Shown: positions 33,433 through 42,992, counted from the first letter of the stretch. The stretch is DNA of 64,000 nucleotides from CAILQE01 sp036745415 (GCA_036745415.1 DAIOGF010000001.1:163793-227792), one strand, 5' to 3'. The notes: generated from the letters alone by a model not told the origin. Made by a program: numbers and translations.

Positions 33433-34469
33433 TCATTCTCCTTATTAATTTCTTTGGATATATCTCCTACTTTTTGAGATAAATCTTTCCTGGTTATTAA
33501 TAAACCTTTATCTGTATTTACTACTATAACATTATCTAATCCCATCACAACTAACGGCTTATTAATTTTATTAATAATATAAGAATTTGAAATATTATGT
33601 TTATATATACTACCCTTAAAATAATTGCCATATTCATCATTTATTGCCTGTTTTGACATATCCTCGAAGCTTCCCATATCCATCCAATCAAAAGTTGCCG
33701 GATATACCAATAGATTAGGAATCTTCTCTATAAGTTCATAGTCAATAGCACCAGTTTTTAGTTTAGTGTAAGCCTTATCAAATTTGTCCGGTTCTGAATT
33801 TTCCAGCTTACAATAATCTCTATATAGTGATGGTGCGTATTTTTTCATCTTTCCTACAAAAACTTCTTTTGAGCCGATAAAATATCCGCAATTCCATAAA
33901 AATTTACCTGTACTCAAATATTTTATAGCCGACTCATAATCTGGTTTTTCTATAAATTGTTCAACTTTATACAAACCATCGACATTGCTTAGAAGATCAC
34001 CCTTTTTTATATATCCAAATCCGGTTGCCGCGTAATTAGGTTCTACGCCAACAAGCAGTAAGGAATTCGTTCTGATGGCTATTTTTTCTGTCTCAATAAA
34101 AGTACGGGTAAATTCTGCAATATCTCTTATATAATGATCGGCGTGAACAAATGCTATCGGCTCATCTTTGTTCTCGATATTTCCAATTTTTATTAATGCA
34201 TTCAATATACAATTAGCCGTACCTCTTCTTAATGGCTCGATAATTAAATTGCTTCGCTTGAATTTACTTAGTTGATTGAATACTAGTTCTGAATGACTCG
34301 ATTCGGTTATTACATATATTTTATTCGTTATTAATCTACATCTTTCATATGTAGACTGCAGAAGAGATTCACTGTCTTCATTTATTTTTAGAAGGTGCTT
34401 AGGATATTCTGGAGTAGAAAGTGGCCAAAGTCTCGTGCCGGAACCTCCTGCTATAATACAAATTATCAT
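33429..34469 (-). CDS. manC: mannose-1-phosphate guanylyltransferase
   Basis: About 346 aa, one-domain enzyme (no C-terminal isomerase). IICIIAGGSGTRLWPLS is the nucleotide-binding loop, with PKHLL following; FVHADHYI supplies the metal site and VEQFIEKPDYESA and FDWMDMGSFEDM the sugar-binding residues. Forms GDP-mannose. I chose the ATG at 34469 because the signature begins directly after it; an in-frame ATG at 34496 would add nine residues, and neither has a ribosome-binding site. Divergent from rmlB. Confidence 0.9.
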   Translation of the reverse strand: MIICIIAGGSGTRLWPLSTPEYPKHLLKINEDSESLLQSTYERCRLITNKIYVITESSHSELVFNQLSKFKRSNLIIEPLRRGTANCILNALIKIGNIENKDEPIAFVHADHYIRDIAEFTRTFIETEKIAIRTNSLLLVGVEPNYAATGFGYIKKGDLLSNVDGLYKVEQFIEKPDYESAIKYLSTGKFLWNCGYFIGSKEVFVGKMKKYAPSLYRDYCKLENSEPDKFDKAYTKLKTGAIDYELIEKIPNLLVYPATFDWMDMGSFEDMSKQAINDEYGNYFKGSIYKHNISNSYIINKINKPLVVMGLDNVIVVNTDKGLLITRKDLSQKVGDISKEINKENE

Positions 34470-34539
34470 TAATATAATAATACAACTTTTATACATATTT
34501 ATATTAAAGACAATTTTATAGACAGTTTAACTATTTTGT

Positions 34540-34545
34540 TATAAT
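34540..34545 (+). promoter_or_regulatory. -10 box (TATAAT) for a leaderless start of rmlB
   Basis: Perfect TATAAT 7 bases before the rmlB ATG; no ribosome-binding site. Confidence 0.5.
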
Positions 34546-34552
34546 TAAAAGA

Positions 34553-35548
34553 ATGAATGTATTAGTGACTGGCGGTGCGGGATTTATTGGGTCTAATTTC
34601 GTGAGATTCATATACAAAGAGCGTCCCGAATGGAACATAACTGTATTTGACAAAATTACTTATGCGGGAAATCTATCCAATATAGAAGACTTGGATAAAA
34701 AAAGGGTTACTTTGATAAAAAATGACATATGCAACCAGGAGGTAGTTAACAAAGCAGTTTCTAAAAATGATATAGTTGTTCATTTCGCCGCCGAATCGCA
34801 TAATGATAATTCTCTTTCAAGCCCGCTACCTTTTATTAAAACCAATATAATTGGAACAAACACAATTTTAGAAGCCGTTAGGAAATACGAAAAAAGACTA
34901 CATCACATTTCAACAGATGAAGTTTATGGCGATTTGGATTTTCATAGCAAAATTAAATTTAATGAAACCACAGCATATAATCCTTCTAGTCCGTACTCAA
35001 GCACAAAAGCGAGCTCAGACATGTTGGTAAGGGCGTGGATTAGAAGCTTTGGCATAAAAGCTACTATCTCCAATTGTTCCAATAATTACGGGCCGTTTCA
35101 GCACGTAGAGAAATTCATACCGAGACAAATTACTGAAATACTTGAGGGAAGAAAACCAAAAATTTATGGTACAGGTGAAAACGTTAGAGATTGGATTCAC
35201 GCAGAGGATCATTCTTCTGCTGTTCTAGCCATAATCGAAAAAGGAAGAATAGGAGAAACATATTTAATAGGAGCAGATGGAGAAAAATCCAATATTGAAG
35301 TTGTAAGACTCATATTGAATCTCTTAGGCAAAAATGATGATAGTTTCGAAATGGTAAATGATAGACCCGGACACGATAAGCGCTACGCCATAGATGCAAG
35401 TAAACTAATTGATGAACTAGGATGGACGCCCAAATATAAAGACTTTAATAAAGGACTCGAAGACACTATAGACTGGTATATAAAAAATCAGAAATGGTGG
35501 AAACGGCACAAATTCCAAACAGAATTAAAATATCAGAAAGGAGCATAG
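34553..35548 (+). CDS. rmlB: dTDP-glucose 4,6-dehydratase
   Basis: 331 aa short-chain dehydrogenase/reductase. NAD-binding GGAGFIGSNF, HFAAESHNDNS, STDEVYGDL, catalytic YSSTK (Tyr and Lys) and SNNYGPFQHVEKFIPRQI, all as in RmlB. Converts dTDP-glucose to dTDP-4-keto-6-deoxyglucose. Three bases before rmlA, which makes its substrate. rmlC and rmlD, needed for dTDP-rhamnose, are not in this window. Confidence 0.93.
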   Translation: MNVLVTGGAGFIGSNFVRFIYKERPEWNITVFDKITYAGNLSNIEDLDKKRVTLIKNDICNQEVVNKAVSKNDIVVHFAAESHNDNSLSSPLPFIKTNIIGTNTILEAVRKYEKRLHHISTDEVYGDLDFHSKIKFNETTAYNPSSPYSSTKASSDMLVRAWIRSFGIKATISNCSNNYGPFQHVEKFIPRQITEILEGRKPKIYGTGENVRDWIHAEDHSSAVLAIIEKGRIGETYLIGADGEKSNIEVVRLILNLLGKNDDSFEMVNDRPGHDKRYAIDASKLIDELGWTPKYKDFNKGLEDTIDWYIKNQKWWKRHKFQTELKYQKGA

Positions 35549-35551
35549 AAC

Positions 35552-36409
35552 ATGAAGGGCATTATTTTAGCAGGAGGATCAGGAACAAGATTATACCCAA
35601 TAACATTAGCTGTTAGTAAGCAGCTTGTTCCTATATATGACAAACCTATGATTTATTATCCGTTAAGCACTTTAATGAGCGCGGGCATACGTGAAATACT
35701 AATTATATCAACTCCGATAGATCTACCGAGATTTGAAAAATTACTTGGTGATGGTGGAAGATTGGGATGTAAGTTCAGCTATAAAGTACAAGAGACCCCT
35801 AGAGGTCTATGTGATGCATTTATAATTGGTGCGGACTTTATAGGGAATGACAAAGTAGCAATGATTCTGGGTGATAATATATTCTATGGCTCAGAGATGG
35901 GAAATAAACTTAAGAAATACAACGATGTAAATGGAGGTCTAATATTTGGCTATCGCGTTAAAGATCCAGAACGATATGGAGTGGTGGAATTTGAAAACTC
36001 CAACAAAGTTATAAGTATAGAAGAAAAACCTGTTATTCCTAAAAGTGACTACGCAATTCCTGGTTTATATTTTTTCGATAATGAGGTAATTGAAATAGCA
36101 AAAAACGTCCAACCTAGCAACCGTGGCGAGATTGAAATTACCGAGATTCAAAACGAATACCTAAGGAGAAAGAAGTTAGAAGTTTGCATACTAGACCGAG
36201 GAACGGCATGGTTAGATACGGGCACCTTCCAAAGCATGAATCAGGCCTCACAATTCGTTCAGGTAATTGAAGAGCGTCAAGGTTTAAAAATAGGATGCAT
36301 CGAGGAAGAAGCTTATAGACAAGGCTTCATAAATAAAAATAAATTAAAACAAATAGCAGATCCATTAAAAAAATCTGGCTATGGTCAATATTTGTTGAGT
36401 TTAATATAA
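35552..36409 (+). CDS. rmlA: glucose-1-phosphate thymidylyltransferase
   Basis: 285 aa. KGIILAGGSGTRLYPIT, KPMIYYPLSTLM, ILGDNIFYGSEM, GLYFFDNEVIE, RGTAWLDTGTF and the C-terminal GYGQYLLSL are characteristic RmlA sequences at the usual length. Produces dTDP-glucose for RmlB. A 100-base gene-free gap without a clear terminator separates it from the convergent 990-aa gene. Confidence 0.94.
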   Translation: MKGIILAGGSGTRLYPITLAVSKQLVPIYDKPMIYYPLSTLMSAGIREILIISTPIDLPRFEKLLGDGGRLGCKFSYKVQETPRGLCDAFIIGADFIGNDKVAMILGDNIFYGSEMGNKLKKYNDVNGGLIFGYRVKDPERYGVVEFENSNKVISIEEKPVIPKSDYAIPGLYFFDNEVIEIAKNVQPSNRGEIEITEIQNEYLRRKKLEVCILDRGTAWLDTGTFQSMNQASQFVQVIEERQGLKIGCIEEEAYRQGFINKNKLKQIADPLKKSGYGQYLLSLI

Positions 36410-36509
36410 TTTCTCTATATAAATTTTCGAAGGTTTATTTTATAAGAATTATAATAAATATATTTAATCCTTTAGGCGCCCATACTGAGTTTCTAAATAA
36501 GATTGAATA

Positions 36510-39482
36510 TTAATCTGGTATTCTAACTTCAGGGTATAATTTTCTGTATTTGTCTTTAATGTATTTTTTAGTCATATTATGTTCTTCCCAGAACTTTTCA
36601 TCTCTATTAAGATTATTGTTTCTTTGACCTTTATGTATCCTGTACTTTAGAAAAGTTGAGTGATTTTTCCCAAATCTAGAACCAGACAACATCATACCTA
36701 AAAAGAAGTCCCAGTCTTCAACTTTTCTGGTGTTTAAATATTCGTCAAATTTTAAATTACCTATAGAGCTCCTTCTTATAAGAGCTGACATGTTAACCAG
36801 ATTGTGATCAAACATCTGAGCTTTACTGAATTCCGGCATAACACTTATTTGGTAATCTGAACCAAAATTATGCATATCTGCATAAACCACATCAAGATTG
36901 CCATAAACTGCCTCCTCTAGCATATTTGCAACATACTCTTTAGGCAAACAATCATCTGCATCTAGAAATATAACGAATTCGCCACTTATCTTAGAAAGAG
37001 CAAAGTTTCTCACATAAACAACACCTTTATGCTTATTCATATATGCGAGGATCTTTCGAGGATACTTCTTTGTATACTTATATATAACTTTCGCAGAAAG
37101 AACATCCGTAGATCCATCATCAACGATTATTATTTCAGTATTTTTGTAAGTTTGCTTCAAAGAACTTTTTATAGCTGCTCCTAGATACTTTCCGTAGTTG
37201 TAATTAGTTATTACAATCGAAACTTTTAGCGCACCATCTATTTTATTAATCTTAGTTTTATCTTTGGATGCTATCTTCTTGGGCAGATCTAAATCGCTGG
37301 ACATTTTTGATAATGAATTAAATTCTATTATTTCACCTTCTGATGATATAAAGTTTATAGACTTATTGGTGTATTTATTTTGAATATTTATCCATATATC
37401 TCTCTCTAGAAAATGTGCAAGAGTGTCCCACAACTGTCCGTATTCCATCTCGAAGTCATCAGCTACAATGCGCCTTTTCAATATATCGTCAAATGCATCT
37501 GACTTTAGCCAGAACATAGATCCGGCACTGAATTTATAGCTCTTAATATTTTTTATTATCTTATTGGCAACTTTTTTGTCATAATACTTGTTTATACGCT
37601 TCTTCAAGCTTAGTTCACCATCTAAGGACATGCTCGTTGCAAATTCCTCGGGGCCAATGATTTTTACATGACCCTTTAACTTATTCAGTATTTCGCTCAC
37701 CGCATCCTCACTGAATAGTAATGAATCGAGCGTATTCTGAAGCCAGTATGTAGCATTTATCCTGGAGATCTGATTAGATTTCTTGCTGTGTATCTTTAAT
37801 ACGTATTCATATCCAGAGGCACGAATTTTACTCATTACGTGTATGAATGGGAGCATATCACGACCCCAATTTGGCACCACATAGGTATGGATTGGAATAT
37901 TCTGATATTTAAGCTTGATTTCTTTATGCTTCTCAGGAATTGTTACAAAAATATCAAAATCCTGCTTTATGTACTTAAACCTTTCGGTTAATATATCCCA
38001 CATTTCAGGATAGAATAAATGTATCACTACAGCTATTTTTTTAGATTCAGATTTAGGTGTTGCCATCATGGGAAAATTGATGGCATTATTCTTATTGTTA
38101 CTATATTTTGAAAGCACCTCGGCAGTCCTAAGTAGATTCGCATGACCTAAATGCATAGTTGGCTCAAGTGTCGCACCTTCAGCCCACTCATTCCAAGCGT
38201 TTATAAACACTATTGGCGACTTTTGTTTTTTTGTATATTTTTCTAAAATCCTATCAAGCCATGAGGCATATATTTCGGGAGTTGAATTAATGAGCGCATG
38301 TGTATCTTTGCCTTTTTTTCTGGCGTGATTATCCCAGTGTGGGATTATTGCTTGATACGTTGGAAATGGGTATCTATCGATTGCGTCTATCTTGTCATTA
38401 AGCGCAATACTACGATAATCTACGATCGAACCATAAAAGTTTGGGTCTAATTTCATAGATGAATAATCAACTTCTGGGATTTTTGCTATTTCGGAGGCCG
38501 CACCCCCCCAAATTACTGAACCCGGGGAAAAATCATACATCGCGTCAAAGCCATATTCTCGAGGATCCGAATCCGTGTGATTATTTCCTACAATCAGATA
38601 TAGTTCTTTACCATAATTATCTCTAAAATAATTCCTCCAGACAGAGACATAGTCCTCTATGTTAGATATCGTTGAGGGACGATATACTGCCAATATTGGC
38701 TTATTTCCATCTACTCTAATATATCTTTCATCATTTAATATTGGGGCAACATCTTTAATAAAATTTAGTGGATCGTCCATGTTGTATTCTTGACCTATAA
38801 TAACCTCACTATCCATACCATCCCACCGTTTTGTCCAGTTTTCGTTTGCCCAACAAATCATAAAATTAAAATCCCATGATTTATTATTTAAAAATGTTTC
38901 CAGTGGCACATCTAGAATCTTCTTGCCACTAAACCAATAATAATAAAACATAAATCCATGAATTCCATATTTTTTAGCTAGATCGATTTGTTCTTTGATC
39001 TTCTCCGGCCTGTCCAGGTCATAAAATCCAAGATCGGCAGGCAGCATAGGTTGTTGGTGGCCTACTATTGAGGGGGTAGAAGATGCTACATTTGTCCACT
39101 CCGTAAAACCTTTACCCCATGTTTTCTCGTTTAATGGGACCTTGTGAAATTGTGGTAGGTATACCGCTATTATTCTAGGGTCACCATCAGAGTATGCATA
39201 TTCCTTATTGGATTCAGGTTCGTAGTATAAAATTTTGCGATTATGCAACCTTGCCTGATGTTCGGCCTGCCTCTTTGATAGCTTCTTATTAAGATAATAA
39301 TCAGGGATAGTGTCATCATCCGTCTTTCTTAGTTGAGATTTGATGAATCTATTTCGAGCTAGAGTTTTATTATAAATCTTTTTACCGAAAGTGTAAGCAG
39401 GCAGCAAGGCACTTTTTATTATTGGAGACTTGTTTACGATGGGCGCCACCCTAGATTTAACTTTGATTATTTTTTGGTGCAT
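36510..39482 (-). CDS. trimodular WbsX-RgpF-GT2 glycosyltransferase
   Basis: 990 aa with three domains. Residues about 103-450 are a WbsX-type domain (IIAVYLPQFHKVPLNEKTWG, GFTEWTNVASSTP, FMICWANENWTKRWDG, FINAWNEWAEGATLEP). Residues about 480-720 are an RgpF/rhamnan-synthesis-F-like domain (AVVIHLFYPEMWD, PNWGRDMLPF, LKIHSKKS). Residues about 755-960 are a GT2 transferase (KVSIVITNYNYGKYLGAA, IIVDDGSTD, FLDADDCLPKEY). No membrane helices. In other bacteria these modules occur in O-antigen and rhamnan assembly; here they form one large chain, probably adding several residues in order. A TAAAAT box is 9 bases before the ATG. Confidence 0.88.
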   Translation of the reverse strand: MHQKIIKVKSRVAPIVNKSPIIKSALLPAYTFGKKIYNKTLARNRFIKSQLRKTDDDTIPDYYLNKKLSKRQAEHQARLHNRKILYYEPESNKEYAYSDGDPRIIAVYLPQFHKVPLNEKTWGKGFTEWTNVASSTPSIVGHQQPMLPADLGFYDLDRPEKIKEQIDLAKKYGIHGFMFYYYWFSGKKILDVPLETFLNNKSWDFNFMICWANENWTKRWDGMDSEVIIGQEYNMDDPLNFIKDVAPILNDERYIRVDGNKPILAVYRPSTISNIEDYVSVWRNYFRDNYGKELYLIVGNNHTDSDPREYGFDAMYDFSPGSVIWGGAASEIAKIPEVDYSSMKLDPNFYGSIVDYRSIALNDKIDAIDRYPFPTYQAIIPHWDNHARKKGKDTHALINSTPEIYASWLDRILEKYTKKQKSPIVFINAWNEWAEGATLEPTMHLGHANLLRTAEVLSKYSNNKNNAINFPMMATPKSESKKIAVVIHLFYPEMWDILTERFKYIKQDFDIFVTIPEKHKEIKLKYQNIPIHTYVVPNWGRDMLPFIHVMSKIRASGYEYVLKIHSKKSNQISRINATYWLQNTLDSLLFSEDAVSEILNKLKGHVKIIGPEEFATSMSLDGELSLKKRINKYYDKKVANKIIKNIKSYKFSAGSMFWLKSDAFDDILKRRIVADDFEMEYGQLWDTLAHFLERDIWINIQNKYTNKSINFISSEGEIIEFNSLSKMSSDLDLPKKIASKDKTKINKIDGALKVSIVITNYNYGKYLGAAIKSSLKQTYKNTEIIIVDDGSTDVLSAKVIYKYTKKYPRKILAYMNKHKGVVYVRNFALSKISGEFVIFLDADDCLPKEYVANMLEEAVYGNLDVVYADMHNFGSDYQISVMPEFSKAQMFDHNLVNMSALIRRSSIGNLKFDEYLNTRKVEDWDFFLGMMLSGSRFGKNHSTFLKYRIHKGQRNNNLNRDEKFWEEHNMTKKYIKDKYRKLYPEVRIPD

Positions 39483-39667
39483 ATTTTCATCATTTTACCA
39501 TAGCCAACAAATTCTTACACTCTTTATAATAGAGATGCCAAAGAAATAATTAATTAAAAACCTACTCTCAATAATCATGTGGTTTGTATTTATGAGATTG
39601 TGCGGTCCGAACTTGAGAAGCTGTGGCAATAATGGTATATTCATAATTGTTATAATTAAAATAAAAT

Positions 39668-40231
39668 ATGCATTTAAAATATAGAAATTTCTTATTCTTT
39701 AAGAAACGTATACTAGTCTCAATCTTGATTTTGTCTTCCATAGCTATTTTAATATATCTATTCTTAATAAATACTTCAGCAAAAATGAAAAATGGTGTTC
39801 CGGCACAACACACATCGTTTTCAAAGGGGATTATTACTACCGACAAGAGCGTTAACATAACTAAAGAAAAGCAATCATTGAATACGGGAGATACTAATAT
39901 AAATAGCAATCCTGTAACAATCAAGGGGAACATTACTCTCTCTCGAGCCACACAACTAAATGGCAGCCTATATGTTAGCCTGCGTACAGTTATTGAAGGA
40001 ATCAACAAAGGGAGCTGCTTAATAGATTTCAGCAAAAAGGATCAAGTAAATATTCAGTTAAAAGTCGATGTAGTTCCTAACTCTAATTATTACGAATGTT
40101 CTGGCGTAGAAGTACCAGTGAATATCTTCCCCGTGGGTGGTGATTGGAATCTTAGTATTCATGTTGTGAATTCACAGTCGCAGACAATTTCAAATATTGC
40201 TACGCAAAATAATATTCAAATTACAAAATGA
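39668..40231 (+). CDS. exported/anchored hypothetical protein
   Basis: 187 aa. A basic start and one membrane helix (about 15-35, ILVSILILSSIAILIYLFL), then an extracytoplasmic Thr/Asn/Ser-rich beta domain with two cysteines (about 119 and 141). It overlaps the secreted repeat protein gene by 4 bases (ATGA), so the two likely work or are made together. A TATAAT box lies 11 bases before the ATG. The 185-base gap upstream shows nothing else I can support. Confidence 0.6.
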   Translation: MHLKYRNFLFFKKRILVSILILSSIAILIYLFLINTSAKMKNGVPAQHTSFSKGIITTDKSVNITKEKQSLNTGDTNINSNPVTIKGNITLSRATQLNGSLYVSLRTVIEGINKGSCLIDFSKKDQVNIQLKVDVVPNSNYYECSGVEVPVNIFPVGGDWNLSIHVVNSQSQTISNIATQNNIQITK

Positions 40232-42165
40232 AGATATTCAATAAAAATATGAAAAATACTTCTTATATAACATTAATTCTTTTATTATTTACTCAGTTTT
40301 TTACAGTTGATATTGTCCATGCGGCCAGTTTCGATCCTACAAGAATTATTGATGATTCTGTCTTCTATAATAAATCTTCGATGTCAGTTCAACAAATTCA
40401 AGACTTTCTGAATAGTAAGATTCCTAATTGCGACACTAATCATTCGGGCTATACTGGAGGCAGTGGGACAATATACAGTCCACCATGGGTGTGCCTAAAT
40501 AACTACTATGAAAATCCTACTTCCACCTATAGCATTAGTTATTCTTATTTAGACAGCAACGGAAATTCAATAACTGGCTCTGAAACTTTTACCCACAATA
40601 ACGCTTATATTTATACAGCACTTAAACCCGTTTATGTAAACGGTGACTATCGCCAAGGTCTACAATCTATTTCTGGAACAATACAGAGCGTTGGCGGCGT
40701 AATTCCTTCGAATTCTATATCTGCAGCACAGATAATATGGAATGCCGCACAAACCTATGATATTAATCCTGAGGTTATCTTGGTGATATTACAAAAAGAA
40801 AGCGGTCTCGTAACTGACACATGGCCACAATCATGGGAATATCAACAGGCTATGGGCTATGGGTGCCCCGACACTGCACCATGCGACCATAAATATTCCG
40901 GTTTCTACAATCAAGTAATCTCCGCAGCGTGGCAATTTAGAGACTATGCAAATAATCCCAACAAATATAACTATGTTATGGGTCCTGGCAATAATGTCTA
41001 CTTCAGCCCTGTGACCCAGGGTTGCCCTAATCCTACTTACACAACTTTGAATATTCAAAATCAAGCTACTGCCTCACTATATGATTACACGCCGTACCAA
41101 CCAGATGCTGCAGCTATTTCTGCTGGGTATGGAACTGGAGATGGATGCAGTAGTTATGGTAATCGAAATTTCTGGCTATATTTTAATGCATGGTTCGGCA
41201 GCACATATGCATTTATTCACAATGGCCTTGATTATTCTCCGGTATTCGACCCTGTTTATTACTTAAACAACAATCCCGACGTAGCACAAGCTACAGGTGG
41301 CGATCAGCTAGCATCCTTCAATCATTTTATTAATTACGGAATGAATGAGGGTCGACAAGCAAGTGCAAACTTCAACGTAAATACTTATAGAAACAGATAT
41401 CCTGATTTGAGATGGGCTTTTGGGAATAATTTATCGTCCTATTATATTCATTACATTACAAATGGTCAGGCTGAAGGAAGAACGGCTACAGGCACGGCGT
41501 CTCTACAGCCAGTCAGTTCATATAATGGCATAGACTATTCGGCAGTGTATAATTTTAATGATTATGAAAATTATAATTCAGACCTAAAAGCGGCTTTCGG
41601 TCTCGACGATATAGCCGCCTTAAAACACTTCGTAAATTACGGAATGAATGAGGGTCGACAAGCCAAAACATCTTTCAATGTGCAATCATATGAATCCAGA
41701 TACTATGATCTTAGAAGGGTCTTTGGAAATAATTTAAAAGCATATTATCTTCATTTCATTACAAATGGTCAGTCAGAAAACAGAATAGCAATTGGCACTT
41801 ATTTAGGCGGTATAAGCGTTCTTAATGGCATAGACTATTCGGCAGTGTATAATTTTAATGATTATGAAAATTATAATNNNNNNNNNNNNNNNNNNNNNNN
41901 NNNNNNNNNNNNNNNNNNNNNNNNNNNNNNNNNNNNNNNNNNNNNNNNNNNNNNNNNNNNNNNNNNNNNNNNNNNNNATATAGCCGCCTTAAAACACTTC
42001 GTAAATTACGGAATGAATGAGGGTCGACAAGCAAGTGCCAAATTTAACGTTTTTACTTATAAATCTAGATATACAGACTTGAGGGCAGCTTTTGGAAATA
42101 ATTTAAAAGCATATTATTTGCACTTCATCTCTAACGGCCAATATGAAGGACGTTCAGGAATTTAG
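40228..42165 (+). CDS. secreted lysozyme-like protein with ~100-aa tandem repeats
   Basis: 645 aa as assembled, with a gap of 100 N inside. A signal peptide (about 1-33, cleaved after VHA). Residues about 40-130 carry the FYNKSSMSVQQIQDFLNSK motif seen ahead of lysozyme-like domains in actinobacterial secreted proteins. Residues about 160-320 are lysozyme/transglycosylase-like (ISAAQIIWNAAQTYDINPEV, then a Glu in QKESGLVTDTWP as likely catalytic acid). From about 329 there are three visible ~100-aa repeats, each with NGxDYS, HFxNYGMNEGRQA, RYxDLR and FGNNLxxYYxHxITNGQ, like cell-wall-binding or hemolysin-type repeats. Probably cuts and binds peptidoglycan, its own or a host's. Confidence 0.8.
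   Translation: MKIFNKNMKNTSYITLILLLFTQFFTVDIVHAASFDPTRIIDDSVFYNKSSMSVQQIQDFLNSKIPNCDTNHSGYTGGSGTIYSPPWVCLNNYYENPTSTYSISYSYLDSNGNSITGSETFTHNNAYIYTALKPVYVNGDYRQGLQSISGTIQSVGGVIPSNSISAAQIIWNAAQTYDINPEVILVILQKESGLVTDTWPQSWEYQQAMGYGCPDTAPCDHKYSGFYNQVISAAWQFRDYANNPNKYNYVMGPGNNVYFSPVTQGCPNPTYTTLNIQNQATASLYDYTPYQPDAAAISAGYGTGDGCSSYGNRNFWLYFNAWFGSTYAFIHNGLDYSPVFDPVYYLNNNPDVAQATGGDQLASFNHFINYGMNEGRQASANFNVNTYRNRYPDLRWAFGNNLSSYYIHYITNGQAEGRTATGTASLQPVSSYNGIDYSAVYNFNDYENYNSDLKAAFGLDDIAALKHFVNYGMNEGRQAKTSFNVQSYESRYYDLRRVFGNNLKAYYLHFITNGQSENRIAIGTYLGGISVLNGIDYSAVYNFNDYENYNXXXXXXXXXXXXXXXXXXXXXXXXXXXXXXXXXXIAALKHFVNYGMNEGRQASAKFNVFTYKSRYTDLRAAFGNNLKAYYLHFISNGQYEGRSGI
41524..42162 (+). repeat. tandem 300-bp DNA repeats coding the C-terminal repeats
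   Basis: The stretch starting AATGGCATAGACTATTCGGC is identical at 41524 and 41824 (period 300 bases) for more than 50 bases, and the stretch starting ATATAGCCGCCTTAAAAC is identical at 41609 and at 41978 after the gap. The near-exact repeats explain the assembly break. Confidence 0.9.
41878..41977. other. assembly gap (100 N)
   Basis: Exactly 100 N, the conventional filler for a gap of unknown size. In the preceding repeat unit the same two flanks are only 31 bases apart, and 31 and 100 leave the same remainder modulo 3, so the frame is kept across the gap by chance. Confidence 0.98.
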
Positions 42166-42251
42166 GTCATTCTATATTCTAAAATTACAATAATTTATAA
42201 ATAATAATATTAATCATAGGCAATCGTAAATTTTTTTGATCATCTATATTT

Positions 42252-42992
42252 CTATACTTCGTTTAATTTTTCATAACCACTCGATATCTCTTGCGGATTA
42301 CCAGAAGCTATAATTTTACCCTTGTCTAATAATATACCGTTATTGCAAAATCGCTTTATTGAGCTCATATCATGAGTTACCAGTATCACTGTTTTCTTCT
42401 CCTTTTTCACCTGATCGAAATAATTGAAGCACTTTCTCTGAAAGGACTCATCTCCAACGGCAAGCACTTCATCTAGAATTAATATGTCTCCTTGTGCCTT
42501 TATGGCAATGCTAAAAGCTAGTCTTACTTGCATCCCAGAAGAATAATTCTTTAACTTTTGATCCATAAATCTTTCAAGTTCAGAAAACGCAACTATGTCG
42601 TCGTACATAACCTCCATTTGTTTACGTGTAAATCCGAGGAGTGCTCCATTTAGAAATACATTGTCCCGGCCGCTAAGTTCCGGATTAAAACCAACGCCTA
42701 GCTCAATAAAAGGAGTTACCTTACCATCTACTTGCACACTTCCATTTGTTGGATAATAAATTCCCGCAAGAAGCTTTAATAGAGTACTTTTTCCGGAGCC
42801 GTTCTTTCCCACTATTCCAAAAAAATCACCCTTATTAACTTTAAAAGAAATATCATCCAGTACTGTTTGGATCTCGTAATTTAAGCGTCCATTACTAAAC
42901 AAGTTTATTAGAGAACTTTTTAAAGAATTTATTCTCTCGTGAGGCAATTTAAACCTCTTTGTTAATCCATCAACTCTAATAATTTCTTGCAT
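42252..42992 (-). CDS. ABC polysaccharide exporter ATPase (Wzt/TagH-like)
   Basis: 246 aa. Walker A GIVGKNGSGKSTLLKL, signature NYSSGMQVRLAFS, Walker B ILILDEVLAVGD and H-loop VTHDMSS are those of the O-antigen/teichoic-acid exporter class. It lacks the C-terminal carbohydrate-recognition domain of Wzt proteins that sense chain-end caps, so it resembles cap-independent exporters. Translated directly with its permease (zero spacing). Confidence 0.9.
   Translation of the reverse strand: MQEIIRVDGLTKRFKLPHERINSLKSSLINLFSNGRLNYEIQTVLDDISFKVNKGDFFGIVGKNGSGKSTLLKLLAGIYYPTNGSVQVDGKVTPFIELGVGFNPELSGRDNVFLNGALLGFTRKQMEVMYDDIVAFSELERFMDQKLKNYSSGMQVRLAFSIAIKAQGDILILDEVLAVGDESFQRKCFNYFDQVKKEKKTVILVTHDMSSIKRFCNNGILLDKGKIIASGNPQEISSGYEKLNEV

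Noticed and set aside
39568..40035. 155-codon minus-strand frame over the 187-aa gene
   Set aside because: The plus frame has a membrane anchor, a TATAAT box and ATGA coupling to the next gene; the minus frame has none of these.
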